This document shows, piece after piece, positions 42,981-51,658 of a stretch of 64,000 nt of DNA; within the stretch, counting starts at the first letter, position 1; every line of letters begins with the position of its first letter. The translations under genes and the position numbers were made by a program. The notes under the pieces are model-generated. The model was not told where the DNA came from and made no database searches. It saw only the letters and a list, made by a program, of their open reading frames with translations. The stretch spans positions 310,001-374,000 of the forward strand of contig NZ_CP024608.1 in NCBI RefSeq assembly GCF_002752675.1, read 5' to 3'. The stretch is from Massilia violaceinigra (GTDB lineage Bacteria; Pseudomonadota; Gammaproteobacteria; Burkholderiales; Burkholderiaceae_D).

Positions 42981-45211
42981 TGACGCGCCTGTGCAAAACG
43001 GCCGACCGCGATGCCGTACAGCGGCGCGCTGTCCTGCGCCATGCGGCGCGAGATGAATTTGTCTTCAAACAGCACGCGCCCCGCACGGCCCATGGCGGCG
43101 CGCAGTTCGGGCAATGCGGCCAGCGTGCCGATGGCGCCGGCCAGCGCGGCACTGTCGCCCGGGGCTACCAGGATGCCGTTGATGCCATCACTGACCACTT
43201 CGGGCATGCCGCCGGCGGCGCAGCCGATCACCGGGCGCGCCTCGCGCATGGCTTCGACGAACACCAGGCCGAACGACTCGTAACGGCTGGGCGCCACGAA
43301 CACGTCGCAATCGCGGTAGGCGGCGCGCAGGGTGGCGTCGTCGACGCGGCCTTCAAACGTCACGCGCTCGCCCCACGCGGCCAACTGGCCATTGCGGCGG
43401 CAGTGTTCCTTGTAGCTGATTGCCCCGCCCGACATGAGCAGCATATCGTCGCCGATGATGCGAAAGCGCACCCGCGGATGCTGCGCCAGCACCGGGTCGA
43501 CCGCCGCGAGCAGCACGTCGATACCCTTGCGCGCTTCAAGGCGGCCGACGAACAGCACCGTGAGGCTCCCATCCGCGCGCGTGGCCGGCGCCACCGCATA
43601 CGGCACGTCGGGCATCCCGAGCGGCACCAGGCGCAGGGTGGCGTCGTCGAAGCGAAAGCCGTAAGCCTGCTCGATGTCGCGCCGGATCGCGGCGCTGTTG
43701 GCGCGGACCGCCTGCGAACGCTGCATGAGTTCCTTTTCGAGCGCCAGCATGGGCGTGCCGAAGCGCGTCATCCACGCGGCATCGTCGCGCAATTCGGTGC
43801 GGCCCTGCAGCGAGAAATGCAAGGTCGTGTGCAGGCTGGTGACGAGCGGCCACTCGGCGGCCAGCAGAAAGGCCACGCCTTCGGCATCCCAGATGGGCGC
43901 TTCGACCAGGTCCAGCGGGCGCTGGCTGGCAATGCGGCGCGCTTCGGCCAGCGCGGTGGCGGACCAGTTCCAGATTTCTTGCGGGATGCTGCGCTCGATC
44001 GCTTCGCAGGTACGCGCGTACTCGCGCAGCGCGATCCGGTGCACCCACACGCCGCCCACCAGTTCAACGTGGCTGTGGGTGGCGCTTTCGGTAATCACGT
44101 ACACCTGATGGCCTTCGGCGGCCAGCGCCTCGGCCAGGTCGCGGCTGAAGGTGGCGATGCCGCCACGGTGATTGGGCGGGTAGTCGCGCGACACCAGCAC
44201 CAGCGTGCGAGCCTGCGCGTTGTCGACGGTGGCAAACGCCAGGAATGCGCCCTGCCAGCGCGCGCGTTTGGCGGCGTCGATGCCGCTGGCGACAGGCGCC
44301 AGGGCGTGCCGCACACCACGTCGTTGCCCCACCTCCCAGGCGCGCGCATGTTCGTCCTCGAACCCGGCGCGGCGCTCTTCGCCGGCGCTGCCGTTGGCGA
44401 TCATGAATTCCAGGTGGCGCCGCTGCGACGCGGCCGTCTCGCCGTTGTGGGCGTCGATCTGGACACGCGTGGCGTACTCCAGGCCGTGCTTGAGCGAGAA
44501 GTAGATGGTGTTCTTGAGGATCGGGTAAATCGCGCGCGGCAGCCGGGCATGATCGCGCACTTCATTGGGCGCGGTCTTGTGGTGCACGTAGGCGTGCGGC
44601 AGCTGCTTGAGCAGGTAGCCGGCATCGACCAGCCGGCAGCAGACGTCGGTCTCGTCGAGGAAGTACTCGAACTCTTCGTCGAAACCGCCCACTTCCAGCA
44701 GCGCCGAACGCAGGAAGGAGGCGTTGGTCCCCTGCAGATAGGGAAATTCGCGCGAGCCGGGAAAGCACAGCTGCGGCGTGCTTTTGCGGTGGCTGATATC
44801 GACGTCGCCGAGCCGGTTGGCGGTGGCGTAGTGGTACTGGAAAGTGTAGCCGCTGCTGTCCAACACGCGCCCGCCGGCGCCGCCCACGCCCGGCTCCTGG
44901 TAGGCTGCGGCCAGTTCGGTGAGCCATTCCGGTTCGGGAATGGCGTCGTCGTCGATGAACGCCACCACGTCGCCGGCGGCCATGCAAATGCCGATATTGC
45001 GCGACACCGACAGGTTGGCGACGTCGCAGCGCGCGCTGCGGATGCGCGGCAGCCAGGATGCGATCACCTGCTCCGAATCGTCGGTGGAAGGGCCGTTGAC
45101 GACGATCACCTCGAACCGGCCCGCGTAGCGCAGGCGGCACAGGCTCTCGAGCGTTTCCTGCAGCAGGGCGGCGCGGTTGAGGGTATTGATCACGATCGAA
45201 AAGGTGATCAT
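42977..45211 (-). CDS. Bifunctional GT2-GT4 glycosyltransferase
   Basis: The protein has 744 residues. Residues 1 to about 260 are a GT-A family 2 domain (SIVINTLNRAALLQETLESL, VVAFIDDDAIPEPEWLTELA with the metal-binding DDD, FDEEFEYFLDETDVCCRL). Residues about 330-744 are a GT-B family 4 domain (SRDYPPNHRGGIATFSRDLAEAL, VLFVGRLEARKGIDVLLAAV, FVAPSRYESFGLVFVEAMREARPVIGC). Two transferases in one chain suggest two successive sugar additions to the same polysaccharide or glycoprotein. Coupled to both neighbours by 4-bp overlaps. Confidence 0.92.
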   Translation of the reverse strand: MITFSIVINTLNRAALLQETLESLCRLRYAGRFEVIVVNGPSTDDSEQVIASWLPRIRSARCDVANLSVSRNIGICMAAGDVVAFIDDDAIPEPEWLTELAAAYQEPGVGGAGGRVLDSSGYTFQYHYATANRLGDVDISHRKSTPQLCFPGSREFPYLQGTNASFLRSALLEVGGFDEEFEYFLDETDVCCRLVDAGYLLKQLPHAYVHHKTAPNEVRDHARLPRAIYPILKNTIYFSLKHGLEYATRVQIDAHNGETAASQRRHLEFMIANGSAGEERRAGFEDEHARAWEVGQRRGVRHALAPVASGIDAAKRARWQGAFLAFATVDNAQARTLVLVSRDYPPNHRGGIATFSRDLAEALAAEGHQVYVITESATHSHVELVGGVWVHRIALREYARTCEAIERSIPQEIWNWSATALAEARRIASQRPLDLVEAPIWDAEGVAFLLAAEWPLVTSLHTTLHFSLQGRTELRDDAAWMTRFGTPMLALEKELMQRSQAVRANSAAIRRDIEQAYGFRFDDATLRLVPLGMPDVPYAVAPATRADGSLTVLFVGRLEARKGIDVLLAAVDPVLAQHPRVRFRIIGDDMLLMSGGAISYKEHCRRNGQLAAWGERVTFEGRVDDATLRAAYRDCDVFVAPSRYESFGLVFVEAMREARPVIGCAAGGMPEVVSDGINGILVAPGDSAALAGAIGTLAALPELRAAMGRAGRVLFEDKFISRRMAQDSAPLYGIAVGRFAQARQ

Positions 45212-45513
45212 GGGCGCTGCGCGGCCTCCAGCTGGTCCAGGCGCTCGCGCAGCGCTGCCAGATCGCGCCCGATCAGGCGCAGCGCAACCGGCGTGGACGC
45301 GACCAGGTTGTGCGGATCGCGCTCGGCCGCCAGTACGCGGGCGTTGAGCTCCGACATCGTCTTAAGCAGCATCGGCAACTGTTCCCGGGCAAGGGCATCG
45401 CGCCGCAGGTTATCGTCCGGCAGGCGCACGACGGCCACCACGGTCCGGATCAGGCGGCCCAGCAGCGGCCATCCCGCCATGCTGCGCACGGCACGTTTGA
45501 TCAGCATTTTCAT
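45208..45513 (-). CDS. Small protein heading the glycosyltransferase operon
   Basis: The protein has 101 residues. It has a hydrophobic N-terminal third (MAGWPLLGRLIRTVVAVVRLP) and a helical, likely coiled-coil remainder (MLLKTMSELNARVLAAERD, GRDLAALRERLDQLEAA). I recognise no domain, but coiled-coil starters are common ahead of methyl- or glycosyltransferase genes in glycan clusters. First gene of the operon. Confidence 0.7.
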   Translation of the reverse strand: MKMLIKRAVRSMAGWPLLGRLIRTVVAVVRLPDDNLRRDALAREQLPMLLKTMSELNARVLAAERDPHNLVASTPVALRLIGRDLAALRERLDQLEAAQRP

Positions 45514-45602
45514 CGGACAGCACCTATTTTCTCTATAGCAAGACTGCCGGATTCTGGGGGGGCATTAAGTATCTGTCAATAGTGCTCAAGAGGAAAGCGG
45601 GC

Positions 45603-45637
45603 TTGACGGCCTCAAATAGAATCTATATTCTATTTGA
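45603..45637 (+). promoter_or_regulatory. Promoter with perfect 11+11 bp operator abutting the tetR start
   Basis: TTGACG (45603-45608), 17 bp, TATTCT (45626-45631) is a sigma-70-like promoter whose start point falls at about 45638. TCAAATAGAAT-N4-ATTCTATTTGA (45612-45637) is a perfect palindrome covering the -10 and ending at the base before the ATG. It fits tight autorepression. Confidence 0.75.
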
Positions 45638-46225
45638 ATGGTCAGACTCGCAAAATACAACGCACATACATTCATCGACGGCGCCATCGGCATCGCCGCC
45701 GCCTGCGGCATCGGTTCGGTGTCGATGTCGGCGATCGCCATCCGGGCCGGCGCGCCGATCGGATCGGTGTATCACCGCTTCGATTCGCGCAGCACGCTGC
45801 TGGCGCATGCCTGGCTGACGGTGAAAGCCGATTTTCGCGAACAGGTGGCCCGGCACTGGGATGAAGACGACACGTGGATACCGGTGGCGGCGCTGCTCGA
45901 CTGGTGCCGCAGCAACCCGGTGTACGCGCGCTTTTTGCTGCAGTACGAAGACTGCCCGGACCTGGGCGCGCCGCTCACGCCGGAACTGAGCGAGCTGCTC
46001 GAAGCGGAGCAGGCGCGCCTCGACGCCTGCTTCGAACGCTGCCTGCAACGCCGCGGCGCCGCAGGCGACGATGCGGCCCATACGCTGCGCTTCATGCTGA
46101 TCGACGCCCCGATCGCTATCGTCAAACCCTACCTGGCCCAAAACAAGGCGATTCCCGCCACGCTCGACGCGATCCTGCGTGCCTCGCACGACGCCGTCGG
46201 CGCGCTGGCCGCCACACCTCACTGA
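45638..46225 (+). CDS. TetR-family repressor
   Basis: The protein has 195 residues. HTH in FIDGAIGIAAACGIGSVSMSAIAIRAGAPIGSVYHRFDSRSTLLAHAW, then a helical ligand domain. The start must be 45638 because the next Met would cut the HTH. No ribosome site precedes it and the predicted transcript starts at the ATG, so translation may be leaderless. It lies 8 bp before the methionine aminopeptidase gene and may be co-transcribed with it. Confidence 0.88.
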   Translation: MVRLAKYNAHTFIDGAIGIAAACGIGSVSMSAIAIRAGAPIGSVYHRFDSRSTLLAHAWLTVKADFREQVARHWDEDDTWIPVAALLDWCRSNPVYARFLLQYEDCPDLGAPLTPELSELLEAEQARLDACFERCLQRRGAAGDDAAHTLRFMLIDAPIAIVKPYLAQNKAIPATLDAILRASHDAVGALAATPH

Positions 46226-46233
46226 GAAACCCC

Positions 46234-47028
46234 ATGCGCTATTCCACCCAAACAGAACACGGCAAACCGATTCCCCTGTACGACGAAGCGGGCTTCGAAG
46301 CCATGCGCGCGGCCGGCCGCGTGGCCGCCGACACGCTCGACTTCATCGCTCCGCACGTGCGCGCCGGCGTGTCGACGGCAACGCTGGACGCCATGTGCGA
46401 AGAATTCATGCGCGCCGCCGGCAGCATTCCGGCCACCATCGATTACCACGGCTACAAGCACGCCAGCTGCATTTCGGTGAACCACGTGGTCACGCACGGT
46501 ATTCCGTCGGACAAAAAGATCCTGCGCGAGGGCGACATCGTCAACATCGACGTCACGCCCAAACTCAATGGCTGGTTCGGCGACACCAGCCGCACCTTCG
46601 AAGTGGGTACGGTATCGATCCTGGCCAAGCGCCTGGTGAGTTCAGCCTACGAGGCGATGATGACGGGCGTGCGCACGGTGCGTCCGGGCGCCACCCTGGG
46701 CGACGTCGGCGCGGCGATCGAGACGTATATCAAGGCGCAGGGCTTTTCGTCGGTGCGCGATTTTTGCGGCCATGGCATCGGCCAGGTATTCCACGATACG
46801 CCGCAGGTGACGCACTACGGCCGCCCCGGCACCGGCATCGTTCTCGAACCGGGCATGATCTTCACGATCGAACCGATGGTCAACGTCGGCACCCACCAGG
46901 TGACGGTGTTGCCAGACAAATGGACGACGGTGACCAAGGACCGCAAGTGGTCGGCCCAGTTCGAGCACTCGGTGGCGGTGACGGAGAGCGGCGTCGAGAT
47001 CTTTACGCTGTCGGCCGCCGAGCGCTAA
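46234..47028 (+). CDS. map: Methionine aminopeptidase type I
   Basis: The protein has 264 residues. It removes N-terminal Met from nascent proteins. All five metal ligands are visible: Asp in NIDVTPKLNGWFGDTS (two), His in CGHGIGQVFHD, Glu in FTIEPMV and Glu in FEHSVAVT. A housekeeping map gene is normally with rpsB/tsf; this one sits behind a TetR gene, so it is probably an additional, regulated copy. Its stop overlaps the converging ClpN-domain gene by 4 bp. Confidence 0.95.
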   Translation: MRYSTQTEHGKPIPLYDEAGFEAMRAAGRVAADTLDFIAPHVRAGVSTATLDAMCEEFMRAAGSIPATIDYHGYKHASCISVNHVVTHGIPSDKKILREGDIVNIDVTPKLNGWFGDTSRTFEVGTVSILAKRLVSSAYEAMMTGVRTVRPGATLGDVGAAIETYIKAQGFSSVRDFCGHGIGQVFHDTPQVTHYGRPGTGIVLEPGMIFTIEPMVNVGTHQVTVLPDKWTTVTKDRKWSAQFEHSVAVTESGVEIFTLSAAER

Positions 47029-47546
47029 CGGTTCTGGTAAGCGCCGATTTCGGCTTGCGCCGCCGCGCGCAGCGCTGCCGCATCGACGCCCAGCGCCGCC
47101 AGCGAACGTGGCGCCACGCCCTGGCGCATTGCCGCCACCAGCGCCACCACGTGCGCACCCAGCAAGGGGCCGCGTTCGCCCGAACGCTGCCGCGCCAGGG
47201 TTTGCATCAGGTCCGCGCCCGACGGCGCCGCCTCGTACAGGCCCCGGCTTGGTTCGAGCGGCTCGGATGCATCGAGCGCGCTGGCCGCTGCATCGGCCGT
47301 GAGGCCAGCAAAACGCAGCGCGTCGCGGTACTGCTGGGCGATCGCCTGCGGCAGTTGCGCCGGATCGGCATGAACCTGTTCGAAGGCGCGCCGCGCCGTG
47401 CCGTCGTCCAGGTCGAGCGCGGAGAGCAGGAAATGCTCCACCGCCGGTTCGCGCTGCTGGTCGGCCAGCGCGTATTGTTCCGCCCCCTGGCACAGATGCT
47501 GAATCGTCTTCATGTCGCCCAGACGCTGGCGTATGCGTTGAAACAT
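47025..47546 (-). CDS. Clp N-terminal-domain protein
   Basis: The protein has 173 residues from ATG 47546. QHLCQGAEQYALADQQREPAVEHFLLSALDLDDGTARRAFEQV and GADLMQTLARQRSGERGPLLGAHVVALVAA form a ClpA/ClpC-type N-domain repeat pair without any AAA ATPase. Such stand-alone N-domains are thought to act as adaptors or regulators of Clp proteases. It follows a small HTH gene by 14 bp, forming an apparent two-gene operon with a palindromic operator. Confidence 0.82.
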   Translation of the reverse strand: MFQRIRQRLGDMKTIQHLCQGAEQYALADQQREPAVEHFLLSALDLDDGTARRAFEQVHADPAQLPQAIAQQYRDALRFAGLTADAAASALDASEPLEPSRGLYEAAPSGADLMQTLARQRSGERGPLLGAHVVALVAAMRQGVAPRSLAALGVDAAALRAAAQAEIGAYQNR

Positions 47547-47560
47547 CGACTGCCTCCCGT

Positions 47561-47779
47561 TTAACTGTCTTCGTCCGTCACTGAACCGGCCAGGCGCTTG
47601 TGGGCGGCCTGTTTCGACACGCCCAGTGCCTGTGCAATGTCGCTCCACGACCAGCCCTGCTTCACCGCCGCGTTGACCGCCTTGCGTTCGAGCGCATCGG
47701 CGTAACGGCGCAGCGCCACGACCGCCGCCAGGGCTTCGGCGGGGTCGTCGGGGGAAGGCATCTGGCGCGGATCGATCAT
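47561..47779 (-). CDS. Small helix-turn-helix regulator
   Basis: The protein has 72 residues from ATG 47779 (ATGs at 47761 and 47833 also in frame; none has a strong ribosome site). It has a coiled start and then an HTH (NAAVKQGWSWSDIAQALGVSKQAAHKRL), like the short HTH partners seen beside ClpN-domain genes. It probably binds the palindrome at 47811-47826 in its own promoter. Confidence 0.8.
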   Translation of the reverse strand: MIDPRQMPSPDDPAEALAAVVALRRYADALERKAVNAAVKQGWSWSDIAQALGVSKQAAHKRLAGSVTDEDS

Positions 47780-47810
47780 GGGAGTGAAGATAAGCCAGGC
47801 CGGCGATTCT

Positions 47811-47826
47811 GTCAACATATGTTGAC
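47811..47826. promoter_or_regulatory. 16-bp perfect palindrome upstream of the HTH gene
   Basis: GTCAACATATGTTGAC, 32 bp before the HTH start. It is the likely autoregulatory operator of the HTH/ClpN pair. Confidence 0.65.
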
Positions 47827-47936
47827 GAATCACCTGGATAACGCGGCAGGGCCGTTAATACCACATTTTTGCGCTTGCCAAATTGGTATGCATAAAACAT
47901 GGCAAGCGGCACCCGGCTGCGGGATGCCGCCTGGAA

Positions 47937-49232
47937 TCAAGTATTGGTGCAGGCCTTGCCGGCCAAGCCATCGGCCACGCCGCGCAAGGCGGGCTTTTGC
48001 TGATAGGCGCCGTCGAACAGCAGCGGCCAGTCGGCGTGCGCGTTTTTAAACAGGTCGCTGATGAGCCAGCTGCTTGGATCGCTCACACCCCACACCGTCA
48101 CGCCGCCGCGCAATTTGGCCGGTACCGTGTCCATATACGCTTTCACGACTTCGCAATAGCGCTTTTTCTGCGCCAGCGCCAGTGCCGGCGTCAATACCCG
48201 CTTGATATCGCCGGCTTGGTATGGCGGGCTGAATGGATTATTGATCGGGATATCGAGCTCGGTGATCTTGACCTTCAGATTGCGGTCCACGGCCCGTTTG
48301 AAGGCCGCTGAAATGGTGCTCACCGATGGATAATCCATATAAATATGCATCTGGAAGCCGACCCCGCTGATCGGCACCGAACGCGCCTTGAAACCGTCGA
48401 GCATCTCGGTCAGGGTTTGCAGCTTGGCGGCGTCGGCCTCGATGTTGTAATCGTTGTAGTACAGGTCGGCCTTCTTGTCGGCGGCGCGCGCATTGATGAA
48501 CGCCTGTTCGATATAGTCGGTGCCCGTCTTCTGGTAAAAAATCGAATTGCGGTAGCCGCCGCCGTCGTTAATGGCTTCGTTCACCACATCCCAGCTCGCG
48601 ACTTTGCCGGAGAAATGCCGGGTAATCGTTTGCACGTGCGTCTTGAGCATCGCCAGCCACGCCGCTTTGTCGCCCTGATAGTTTTTCATGAACGCCGGAA
48701 CCTGATAGTCGGAGTGCCAGATCAGGGCGTGCGCGTGCAGGGTTTTGCCATTGTCCCTGGCGAACTTTAAAAAGTCGTCGGCCTGGGTGAAGTTGTAAGT
48801 ATCCTGGGCTGGATGCAGATAGCTCATCTTCATGATATTACCGGCCGTGAGCTGGCTGAAATGCGTCTTGATGACCGCCTGCTGCGCCGGGCTGTTGGTG
48901 TAGCTGAAGGCTTCATTGCCGTAGGCGACCGAGACGCCGACCGGGAACTTGGCCAGCCTGCTTAATCTGCTTACGTCGGTGGCGCTGGTTTTTTCGGATG
49001 AGCCGGAGTCGAAGCCGGTCATGCTGTCGTCCGCCTCGCCAGCCAACGCAGATGGAGGCGCATCGTCGGCCTCCGGGATCGCATCGGCCGTGTCGACGGC
49101 CGCCGTGTCGACGGCCGCCGCGTCGGCGGCCAACGGTGGCGCTGGCGTGGCCGTGGGGCTGCCTGGGTCGGCGTCGCCGCCGCAGGCGGAAAGGAGCAGG
49201 CATAAACTGAACGTGGCAGTAGAAAGTCGCAT
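47937..49232 (-). CDS. GH10 endo-1,4-beta-xylanase, lipoprotein
   Basis: The protein has 431 residues from ATG 49232 (GGAGA upstream). Lipobox LLLSAC, an Ala/Asp/Pro-rich linker to about 85, then a complete GH10 barrel. The acid/base Glu219 lies in SWDVVNEAIND, the nucleophile Glu325 in KITELDIPI, and the substrate-site Trp and His in LHAHALIWHSD. It cleaves xylan backbones, anchored at the outer surface or periplasm. The upstream LacI-type palindrome suggests sugar-dependent control. The linker codes a short repeat (AAAVDTAAVDTADA). Confidence 0.95.
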   Translation of the reverse strand: MRLSTATFSLCLLLSACGGDADPGSPTATPAPPLAADAAAVDTAAVDTADAIPEADDAPPSALAGEADDSMTGFDSGSSEKTSATDVSRLSRLAKFPVGVSVAYGNEAFSYTNSPAQQAVIKTHFSQLTAGNIMKMSYLHPAQDTYNFTQADDFLKFARDNGKTLHAHALIWHSDYQVPAFMKNYQGDKAAWLAMLKTHVQTITRHFSGKVASWDVVNEAINDGGGYRNSIFYQKTGTDYIEQAFINARAADKKADLYYNDYNIEADAAKLQTLTEMLDGFKARSVPISGVGFQMHIYMDYPSVSTISAAFKRAVDRNLKVKITELDIPINNPFSPPYQAGDIKRVLTPALALAQKKRYCEVVKAYMDTVPAKLRGGVTVWGVSDPSSWLISDLFKNAHADWPLLFDGAYQQKPALRGVADGLAGKACTNT

Positions 49233-49281
49233 CGGATCTCCAGAATGGTTTTGTGGGTTGCAACATTGAGTGCAGTGAATC

Positions 49282-49297
49282 ATGAAAACGTTTTCAT
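49282..49297. promoter_or_regulatory. LacI-family-type operator
   Basis: ATGAAAACGTTTTCAT is a perfect 16-bp palindrome with the central CG typical of LacI/GalR sites. It is 50 bp before the xylanase start and in the region shared with the divergent LPMO gene. A second half-site AACGTTTT follows at 49310-49317. No LacI gene is in the window. Confidence 0.7.
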
Positions 49298-49603
49298 TAG
49301 CAAATAAATAACGTTTTGATTTTTGATTGTGCGGTAAACACATGCGCAAGTCAATCATTGAAACCCCGTCGCGACCACTTCACGGCCTGCGTTTGTCCGC
49401 CTCGACATCGTTATCTTTTTGCTTGCAACAGAACCTTCCATCCCGCACTGGTATTGCTCGCAGGGGTAATTTTGAAAACCAGTTGACTACCACTTTCACG
49501 GCGATCATCCTGACGCATTTTGAACTGCAAGCGAGCGCGCGATGTCGGCCGGACCGGCTGTATGCGTGCTTCCGACGTCGTCCTGCCCGAAAGGTAAATC
49601 AAC
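49298..49603. other. Non-coding divergent region upstream of the LPMO gene
   Basis: About 300 bp without a supported gene. It is AT-rich near 49300-49330 and should hold the LPMO promoter. A short open frame from 49327 has no coding features. Confidence 0.5.
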
Positions 49604-51019
49604 ATGAAAACACTCACCACCATCGCCGGCGCCTGCGCGCTGTTATGCAGCGCCAGTGCCATGGCACACGGCTACATCACCCAGCCCGAATCGCGCAATC
49701 TGCTGTGCAAGCAAGGCGGCAACAGCGCCTGCGGCGCCATTCAATGGGAACCGCAAAGTCTGGAGGCGCCATCCGGTTTTCCGGCCCAGGGACCGGCGGA
49801 CGGCGTCATCGCCTCGGCCGCACTGGCGCAATTCGGCGAACTCAATGAACAGACCAGCAGCCGCTGGACCAAGCGCCCCATGCAGGCCGGCGCCAATGTC
49901 TTCAAGTGGCAGTTTACGGCCAACCACGCCACGCGCAACTGGCGCTATTACATCACCAAGTCGAACTGGAATCCGAACCAGAAGCTTACCCGCGCTTCGT
50001 TCGACCTGACCCCGTTCTGCGTGATCGACGGCGGCAACCGCCAGCCACCCGCGCAGGTCAGCCACAACTGCACGGTACCGCAGCGTACCGGCTACCAGGT
50101 GATTCTGGGCGTGTGGGAAATCGGCGATACGCCGAACAGTTTTTATAACATGGTCGATGTGCTGTTCAAGGATGGCGGAACGGTGCCGGTGCCGGAATGG
50201 ACGCAGCGCGGCGCGATCTATCCGTCGGTCGACTTGGCCGCCGGCGACAGCGTGGCCACGCGCGTGTTCGACGCCGCGGGCGAAAAACCGGAACTGCAGA
50301 CCAAGGTCACCATCGGCAGCGCCAGCGAAGGCTTGCGCAATAACTGGGCGCATCTGCTGGCCACCCGCATCAACGCCGAACAACCGCAGCTGCACGCGGG
50401 CCAGATGGGCCAGGACGGCAAGATCACGCCGGTGTACGGACAAAACACCGTGTATGCAAAAACGGCCAGCGCGCTGACCCGGGTGGAAGTGCAGATCAAC
50501 AAGGACCAGACGCCACCGCCGGCCGACTTCAGCGTCAGCGATTTGCGCACCTCGTATGTGATCAAGGGCGGGCAACTGGCGATCAACTTCAGCGTCAGCG
50601 CGAATACCGACATGGACGTCAGCGCGTATGTGTACGACCAGGCGGGCGTGTCGAAGGGCTTTGCAACGGCGCCGCTGAACAACAACAGCGCGGCGCTGGC
50701 GCTGAACCTGAGCGCACCCAAGGCGGGCGCGCACCAGCTGGTGCTCAAGGCGGTGGTCAAGGACGGCGGCGCGGTGCTGCAGAAGACCTTCCCGCTGACG
50801 CTGACCGAAGAAGGCGGCAGCGCGGCCTACGATCATGTGTTCCCGGCGTCGCTGGCCACCTACAAGGCCGCCACCCGCGTGCTGCAGCAGAAGAACGGCA
50901 AGGTCTACACCTGCAAGCCGTTCCCGTACAGCGGCTGGTGCACGCAGTGGACCGCGGCATCGACGCATTATGAGCCGGGCGTGGGCGCCAACTGGCAGGA
51001 CGCCTGGATCGCACCGTAA
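49604..51019 (+). CDS. AA10 lytic polysaccharide monooxygenase (GbpA-like)
   Basis: The protein has 471 residues. The signal peptide ends ASAMA, leaving His22 as the mature N-terminus (HGYITQPESR); with His108 (TANHATRNW) it forms the copper histidine brace. The AA10 domain spans about 22-200 (TPFCVIDGGNRQPP, GYQVILGVWEIGDTPNSFYNMVDV). A GbpA-type second domain follows at about 210-310. The C-terminus (KVYTCKPFPYSGWCTQW, GANWQDAWIAP) is a CBM5/12-like chitin-binding module. It oxidatively cleaves crystalline chitin, possibly cellulose. Confidence 0.94.
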   Translation: MKTLTTIAGACALLCSASAMAHGYITQPESRNLLCKQGGNSACGAIQWEPQSLEAPSGFPAQGPADGVIASAALAQFGELNEQTSSRWTKRPMQAGANVFKWQFTANHATRNWRYYITKSNWNPNQKLTRASFDLTPFCVIDGGNRQPPAQVSHNCTVPQRTGYQVILGVWEIGDTPNSFYNMVDVLFKDGGTVPVPEWTQRGAIYPSVDLAAGDSVATRVFDAAGEKPELQTKVTIGSASEGLRNNWAHLLATRINAEQPQLHAGQMGQDGKITPVYGQNTVYAKTASALTRVEVQINKDQTPPPADFSVSDLRTSYVIKGGQLAINFSVSANTDMDVSAYVYDQAGVSKGFATAPLNNNSAALALNLSAPKAGAHQLVLKAVVKDGGAVLQKTFPLTLTEEGGSAAYDHVFPASLATYKAATRVLQQKNGKVYTCKPFPYSGWCTQWTAASTHYEPGVGANWQDAWIAP

Positions 51020-51033
51020 GCCGGCAGGCTTGC

Positions 51034-51594
51034 TTATCTGGTAGCGGCGGCGGGGGCGCTCATGCGCACCTCCGCCAGCTTCCACGTTGCCAGGCCGTGT
51101 CGCTCCATCACGAGCGACATGCGCCGGTCACCGGGTTTGTCGGGGTCGAGGTGCATGATGAACTGGCTCAAGCCGACGCGCTCGGACGTGTACTTCGGAT
51201 CGGGCTTCTTGGCCGCATCCCCTTCTGCGCGCTGCGGGCGTGGAGTCAGCGTTCCCTGTTCCATCGCGCGCATGACGAATTCCGGCCGCACCATGGCGTC
51301 GACCATCTTGTCGGCCATCGCTATTCCCAACATCTTGCCGATTGCCGCACCGGCCTCACCGAGTCCGCTGGTGTCGTTGCGCTTGACTTCCTCGTTCATG
51401 GCGGCGCTGAGCTGCACCTTGACGCTTTCGCGCAGGCGCGGGTAGTCGACGCGCTCGTTGAAGCGCTCGGCGTTGTTCTCGCGGGCCGCCGCGCGCATCT
51501 GGTGCAGGGCGATCAGGGGGGAGTAGTACCAGTACGCTGCGCCGGCGGCGACGCAGAGCGTGGCGATACCGAGTTTGAGGTGAATTGCCTTCAC
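51034..51594 (-). CDS. DUF2939 family membrane-anchored protein
   Basis: The protein has 186 residues from GTG 51594, chosen because AGAAGGAC precedes it. One N-terminal anchor (LKLGIATLCVAAGAAYWYYSPL), then a DUF2939-type domain (MRAAARENNAERFNERVDYPRLRESVKVQLSAAM, VVDAMVRPEFV-like KMVDAMVRPEFVMRAM). Function unknown. It converges on the LPMO gene and stands before the sensor kinase gene on the same strand. Confidence 0.85.
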   Translation of the reverse strand: MKAIHLKLGIATLCVAAGAAYWYYSPLIALHQMRAAARENNAERFNERVDYPRLRESVKVQLSAAMNEEVKRNDTSGLGEAGAAIGKMLGIAMADKMVDAMVRPEFVMRAMEQGTLTPRPQRAEGDAAKKPDPKYTSERVGLSQFIMHLDPDKPGDRRMSLVMERHGLATWKLAEVRMSAPAAATR

Positions 51595-51658
51595 GATGTC
51601 CTTCTGTAGGTTGACGGTGTGCCGATCGCACAGGGCGGATTCTACACGGCGCGCGCCG

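Noticed and set aside
42980..45538. 850-codon forward open frame over the glycosyltransferase operon
   Set aside because: It lies opposite well-supported GT2/GT4 domains and has shadow composition; no motifs.
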